A DNA stretch of 64,000 nt from Natrialba aegyptia DSM 13077 (lineage in GTDB: Archaea > Halobacteriota > Halobacteria > Halobacteriales > Natrialbaceae): NCBI RefSeq assembly GCF_000337535.1, contig NZ_AOIP01000016.1, positions 169,851 through 233,850 of the forward strand. The letters run 5' to 3'. Position numbers and translations under genes: made by a program. This document shows positions 61,141 through 64,000 of the stretch, one piece after another (the stretch's first letter is position 1; every line of letters begins with the position of its first letter). A model generated the notes under the pieces. The model was not told where the DNA came from, did not search any database, and worked only from the letters and a program-made list of their open reading frames with translations.

Positions 61141-61542
61141 ATGGCGTCGATTCCAGACGACTTCCACGACCTGTTCGAGAAGAAAACGTTCGCCCACGTG
61201 GCGACGGTGTTACCGGACGACGAACTGCACGTCACGCCCGTGTGGGTCGACTACGACGCGGACGCGGATCGCCTGCTTATCAACACCGAACGAAATCGAC
61301 GGAAAGCGAAAAACGCCAGCAACGACTCGCGGATCGGCGTGAGCATGACTGACCCCGACAATCCCTATCGGATGCTCTCCGTGACGGGGACTGTCGACGA
61401 GATCACGACCGACGGCGCGCGCGAGCACATCGACGAACTCGCACAGCGGTATACGGGCAACGAAGAGTACCAGAATCCGATCCAGAGCGAGCGGGTCATC
61501 ATCTCGATCGAGCCCGAGGTGGTGCGCCACGCCGCACAGTAG
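61141..61542 (+). CDS. PPOX-class F420-dependent oxidoreductase-like protein
   Basis: A 133-residue split-barrel flavin/F420-binding protein. The N-terminal FEKKTFAHVATVLPDDELHV, TPVWVDYDADADRLLINTE and AKNASNDSRIGVSMTD match F420-dependent members of the pyridoxamine-phosphate-oxidase superfamily. It would reduce a small molecule with F420. ATG 61141 has a TAACTTA-type box about 30 bp upstream. A hexanucleotide run follows the stop. Confidence 0.85.
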   Translation: MASIPDDFHDLFEKKTFAHVATVLPDDELHVTPVWVDYDADADRLLINTERNRRKAKNASNDSRIGVSMTDPDNPYRMLSVTGTVDEITTDGAREHIDELAQRYTGNEEYQNPIQSERVIISIEPEVVRHAAQ

Positions 61543-61559
61543 GGCGAACGAAAATGTGG

Positions 61560-61614
61560 CGGGGAACGAGAACAGGAACGGGAACGGGAACAGGAACAGA
61601 AACGCAACCGCGAA
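61560..61614. repeat. GGAACA/GGAACG hexanucleotide run
   Basis: About nine units of GGAAC(A/G)-type lie between the F420-protein stop and the convergent ABC permease stop. Non-coding. Similar hexamer runs occur inside genes in this window. Confidence 0.75.
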
Positions 61615-61637
61615 CGCAAACTACGATACGACTGCGC

Positions 61638-62564
61638 TCAGAGGTCGACGCGGTCGAACCGGAAGAGCGCGATCCCGATCGGGATGACGATCCAGGCGAG
61701 CAGGATGATAAGCGAGAACCAGTCCTGGAGATAGAACGGGACGCTACCGAACATCCCCTCGAGTACCATCTCGGTCTGATCAGTGAACCCGCCCATCGAG
61801 GTGACGAGTGAGAGAACGTTCTGGTAGGCGCTGTTGAGCGAGAGGCTGTTGAATAGCAAGGCGATCTGGGCGGTCGTTTCGTTCTGGGGAATATAATCGA
61901 GATTCATCAGCATCCAGAAGGCGGTAAGAAGACCGTTCCAGACGGCATAAAACAGCATGAAGATGCCGAACATCGCAGCGCCGGCGATTGTCGTCGACCG
62001 CGTCACGGACGAGAGCGAAACCGCGAGGCTCGTGTAGGCGACCCCATAGAGGATCGACACCGCGAGTAGTCCGACGTAATCGGCGACGTCGAAACTCCCG
62101 AGTAACGCGGCGACGACGGCGGCCGCGAGGACGAAGCCGGTAATCAACGAGACCGACAGCACGGCCGATCGGCCGATGAGTTTGCCGAGCAACACGTCCT
62201 TTCGCGAGTGCGGGAGCGAGAGCAGGATCTTGAGACTCCCTGACTGGCGCTCCCCTGCGATCGACTTCCAACCCAATACCAGCGCGATCAATGGGATAAT
62301 GAGACTCGTCATACTCTGAACCATCCCAACGAGGGCCTCCGTCGTCTGCCCCTGCGCAGCGATGTCGCTCCCGAAGTACGAGAGGAGTCCCGTCGTCCCG
62401 ACCAGCAGCATGAAAAAGAGGAAACTCAGGGTCCAGAACACCCACGAGCGAATCGAATCCCGAAAGTCCTTGCGCGCGACTGCGCGAACGCTGTCCGGGT
62501 TGACCGAACTCGCACTGGACGTCGTTCCCGTTCTCGACGTGCCGGTGTCGGCCTCGGTGCTCAT
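61638..62564 (-). CDS. ABC-2 type transporter, permease
   Basis: A 308-residue membrane protein with six helices. DFRDSIRSWVFWTLSFLFFM at the N-terminus, ALVLGWKSIAGERQSGSLKI and LLSLPHSRKDVLLGKLIGR are typical of ABC-2 / NosY-type permeases. The start overlaps the ATPase stop by 4 bp (ATGA). The pair is distinct from the system at 794-2852. Substrate unknown. Confidence 0.88.
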   Translation of the reverse strand: MSTEADTGTSRTGTTSSASSVNPDSVRAVARKDFRDSIRSWVFWTLSFLFFMLLVGTTGLLSYFGSDIAAQGQTTEALVGMVQSMTSLIIPLIALVLGWKSIAGERQSGSLKILLSLPHSRKDVLLGKLIGRSAVLSVSLITGFVLAAAVVAALLGSFDVADYVGLLAVSILYGVAYTSLAVSLSSVTRSTTIAGAAMFGIFMLFYAVWNGLLTAFWMLMNLDYIPQNETTAQIALLFNSLSLNSAYQNVLSLVTSMGGFTDQTEMVLEGMFGSVPFYLQDWFSLIILLAWIVIPIGIALFRFDRVDL

Positions 62565-63487
62565 CGCGCCGTCACCTCCGCACCCGTCGTGTACGACTGG
62601 AACACGTCCTCGAGCGACGCCTCCGTCGTCGAGAAGTCCCGCACCTCGACGCCGTGATCCTCGAGTTCAGCGAGGACGGCCGTCTTCGAGCCGTCGACCT
62701 GGGCGGTGATCGTCGGCGGATCGCGGTTCTCGACGGCGACGTTCGAGACGGCCGGCAGCGACCGAACCGCCTGGAGGGCGTCGTCGTCGACCCGGTCGAC
62801 GGTGACCCGGAGCGAGGTGCCGCCGCCGATGGAGTCGCGCAGTCCCTCGACGGAGTCGACGGCGACCATCTGGCCGTCCTGAAGGATGCCGACGCGGTCA
62901 CAGACCGCCTCGACCTGTTCCATGCTGTGACTCGAGAAGAAGACGGTCGCACCGCGATCGTTCTCCTCGCGGACGATCTCGCGCATCTCGCGGGCACCGT
63001 TGGGGTCGAGCCCGGTGGAGGGTTCGTCGAGGATGAGCAGATCCGGTTCGCCCACGAGCGCCATCGCGAGCATGAGCCGTTGGGCCATCCCCTTCGAGTA
63101 GCCGCCGGCCTTCCGGTCGATCGCGTCGGTCAGGCCGACCCGTTCGAGGAGCGCCTCCGGCTCGTCGTCGCTGCCTTTCGACTCGATGGCGAACTCGAGG
63201 TGCTGGCGGGCGGTGAGGCGGTCGTAAACCTGATAGCCTTCGGGGAGGACGCCGGTCCGCGAGCGAATCTCGCGGCTGTGGGCCTGAGCGTCGAGTCCGA
63301 GGACCTCGACCCGTCCCGCAGTCGGCCGGATGAAATCGAGCACGACGTTGATCGTCGTCGACTTCCCTGCGCCGTTCGGGCCGAGAAAGCCGAACACCTC
63401 GCCCTCGTGAACCTCGAAGGAGAGGGTATCGAGAGCGAGCGTCTGCCCGTAGGACTTCGTCAGTTCGTCGACGCGAAGTGCAGGCAT
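62561..63487 (-). CDS. ABC-2 type transporter, ATP-binding protein
   Basis: A 308-residue ATPase. Walker A GPNGAGKST, signature GYSKGMAQRL, Walker B LLILDEPSTGLDPNG and switch histidine FFSSHSMEQVE. The C-terminal ferredoxin-like regulatory region ends TTEASLEDVFQSYTTG. ATG 63487 was chosen because a CTTATC-type box lies about 25 bp upstream and the longer frame adds only low-complexity sequence. First gene of the two-gene operon with the permease. Confidence 0.92.
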   Translation of the reverse strand: MPALRVDELTKSYGQTLALDTLSFEVHEGEVFGFLGPNGAGKSTTINVVLDFIRPTAGRVEVLGLDAQAHSREIRSRTGVLPEGYQVYDRLTARQHLEFAIESKGSDDEPEALLERVGLTDAIDRKAGGYSKGMAQRLMLAMALVGEPDLLILDEPSTGLDPNGAREMREIVREENDRGATVFFSSHSMEQVEAVCDRVGILQDGQMVAVDSVEGLRDSIGGGTSLRVTVDRVDDDALQAVRSLPAVSNVAVENRDPPTITAQVDGSKTAVLAELEDHGVEVRDFSTTEASLEDVFQSYTTGAEVTAR

Positions 63488-63600
63488 GGCTGAGTCATCT
63501 CGGCGTTCACCGATAAGAGTTGCCACTTGGGGAGGATAATACACTCGACCACGGACGGTGAAGAAACCGATTCCGGCTAGCGAGGCCGACTCAGCGGCGT

Positions 63601-63870
63601 TCAGATCGAGTCGTCCGGCTCGTATTGCTCTCGGACGCGGTCGACTTCGGTCGCGTATCGGTCGCGCGTTTCCGCATCGTCGACCGATTCGAGGTCCGAT
63701 TCGGGAACGTCGGTCGCCGCAGTAACCGCAGATCCCGTTCGAAGTGCCGTCGAGGATCGTTCGCGCCGGTGGTACTGCGATCCGTCCGGCGTCGCGTAGA
63801 CGAGCGTGACGATGTTTCGCGCGCCGAAGTCGCGTTCGACCAGCCAGCACCGGACCGTCGGGTCAGACAT
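63601..63870 (-). CDS. Small uncharacterised acidic protein
   Basis: An 89-residue soluble protein, MSDPTVRCWLVERDFGARNI at the N-terminus and an acidic helix (DAETRDRYATEVDRVREQYE) at the C-terminus. It resembles short conserved haloarchaeal proteins without known function. ATG 63870 gives a compact protein; a longer frame to 63978 adds a stretch without features. Confidence 0.6.
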   Translation of the reverse strand: MSDPTVRCWLVERDFGARNIVTLVYATPDGSQYHRRERSSTALRTGSAVTAATDVPESDLESVDDAETRDRYATEVDRVREQYEPDDSI

Positions 63871-63972
63871 ACCCGGAGGTTGCGGCCGGACCACCGAGAA
63901 AGTATCGCGTCCGCTCTTCTGTAGGAGATTGTTGATACCGCTCAGCTGTGGCTGTCGAATCAAAGAGGACAA

Positions 63973-63994
63973 GGACACCGCGTCAGCGGTGTCC
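63973..63994. terminator. Perfect stem-loop near the window end
   Basis: GGACACCGC and its exact reverse complement are separated by GTCA. A 9-bp GC-rich stem with a tetraloop could end a transcript coming from outside the window or be a protein site. The context is cut off. Confidence 0.35.
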
Positions 63995-64000
63995 GATACG

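Overview
The window reads as chromosome of a halophilic archaeon (class Halobacteria). The evidence is high GC, strongly acidic proteins, TATA boxes about 25-30 bp before start codons with little or no leader, a thermosome with a GGM-rich tail, a TFB, an MCM helicase carrying an intein in its Walker A loop, a Dim2-type KH protein, a Rio1 kinase and a bacterial-type NAD-dependent DNA ligase. The genus cannot be fixed from sequence alone.

Bases 1-29700 are mostly metabolism and transport. In order they hold a membrane protease with CBS domains; an ABC-2 export system whose permease sits inside the remains of an older permease; an MDR oxidoreductase; a DabA/DabB inorganic-carbon pump operon; an Lrp-type regulator; a cold-shock protein; and two adjacent UbiD-family genes. 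Next come a CoA ligase and a compact acyl-CoA dehydrogenase / biotin carboxylase / carboxyltransferase operon, probably for branched-chain acyl-CoA breakdown. A three-gene metal-uptake ABC system follows, with two near-identical TTTAGG-N4-CCTAAA operators. The stretch ends with secreted and membrane proteins of unknown role and a Ski2-like helicase.

Bases 29701-39121 are an integrated genetic element. A tRNA-Pro(UGG) gene forms the left end. The last 23 bases of its 3' region (two mismatches) recur at 39099-39121, next to the C-terminal remnant of a tyrosine recombinase. The interior has lower and patchy GC and holds small zinc-finger genes, a frameshifted PrimPol-like primase, a SLATT-type two-TM protein, an antitoxin with a doubly frameshifted PIN toxin, and a PD-(D/E)XK-like protein. 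It also holds a type IV pilin, a SpoVT/AbrB-like gene split by an 801-bp IS6-family element with 8-bp target duplication, a gene with an amber stop, and a frameshifted phage-repressor-like HTH. Most genes that would let the element move or defend itself are broken, so it looks like a fossil provirus or integrative plasmid with a few intact cargo genes.

Bases 39122-64000 return to housekeeping: a histidine kinase, a DUF502 gene with a nonsense codon, MCM with its intein, TFB, a sugar transporter, an ornithine cyclodeaminase-family enzyme, the thermosome, a KH protein, a PAC2 protein, a phosphodiesterase, TrpRS, RIO1, a ferredoxin, LigA, an F420-type flavin protein and an ABC-2 system.

Two kinds of short repeat recur. 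Hexanucleotide runs occur in genes and spacers, often giving dipeptide repeats. Heptanucleotide arrays lie just behind three stop codons.
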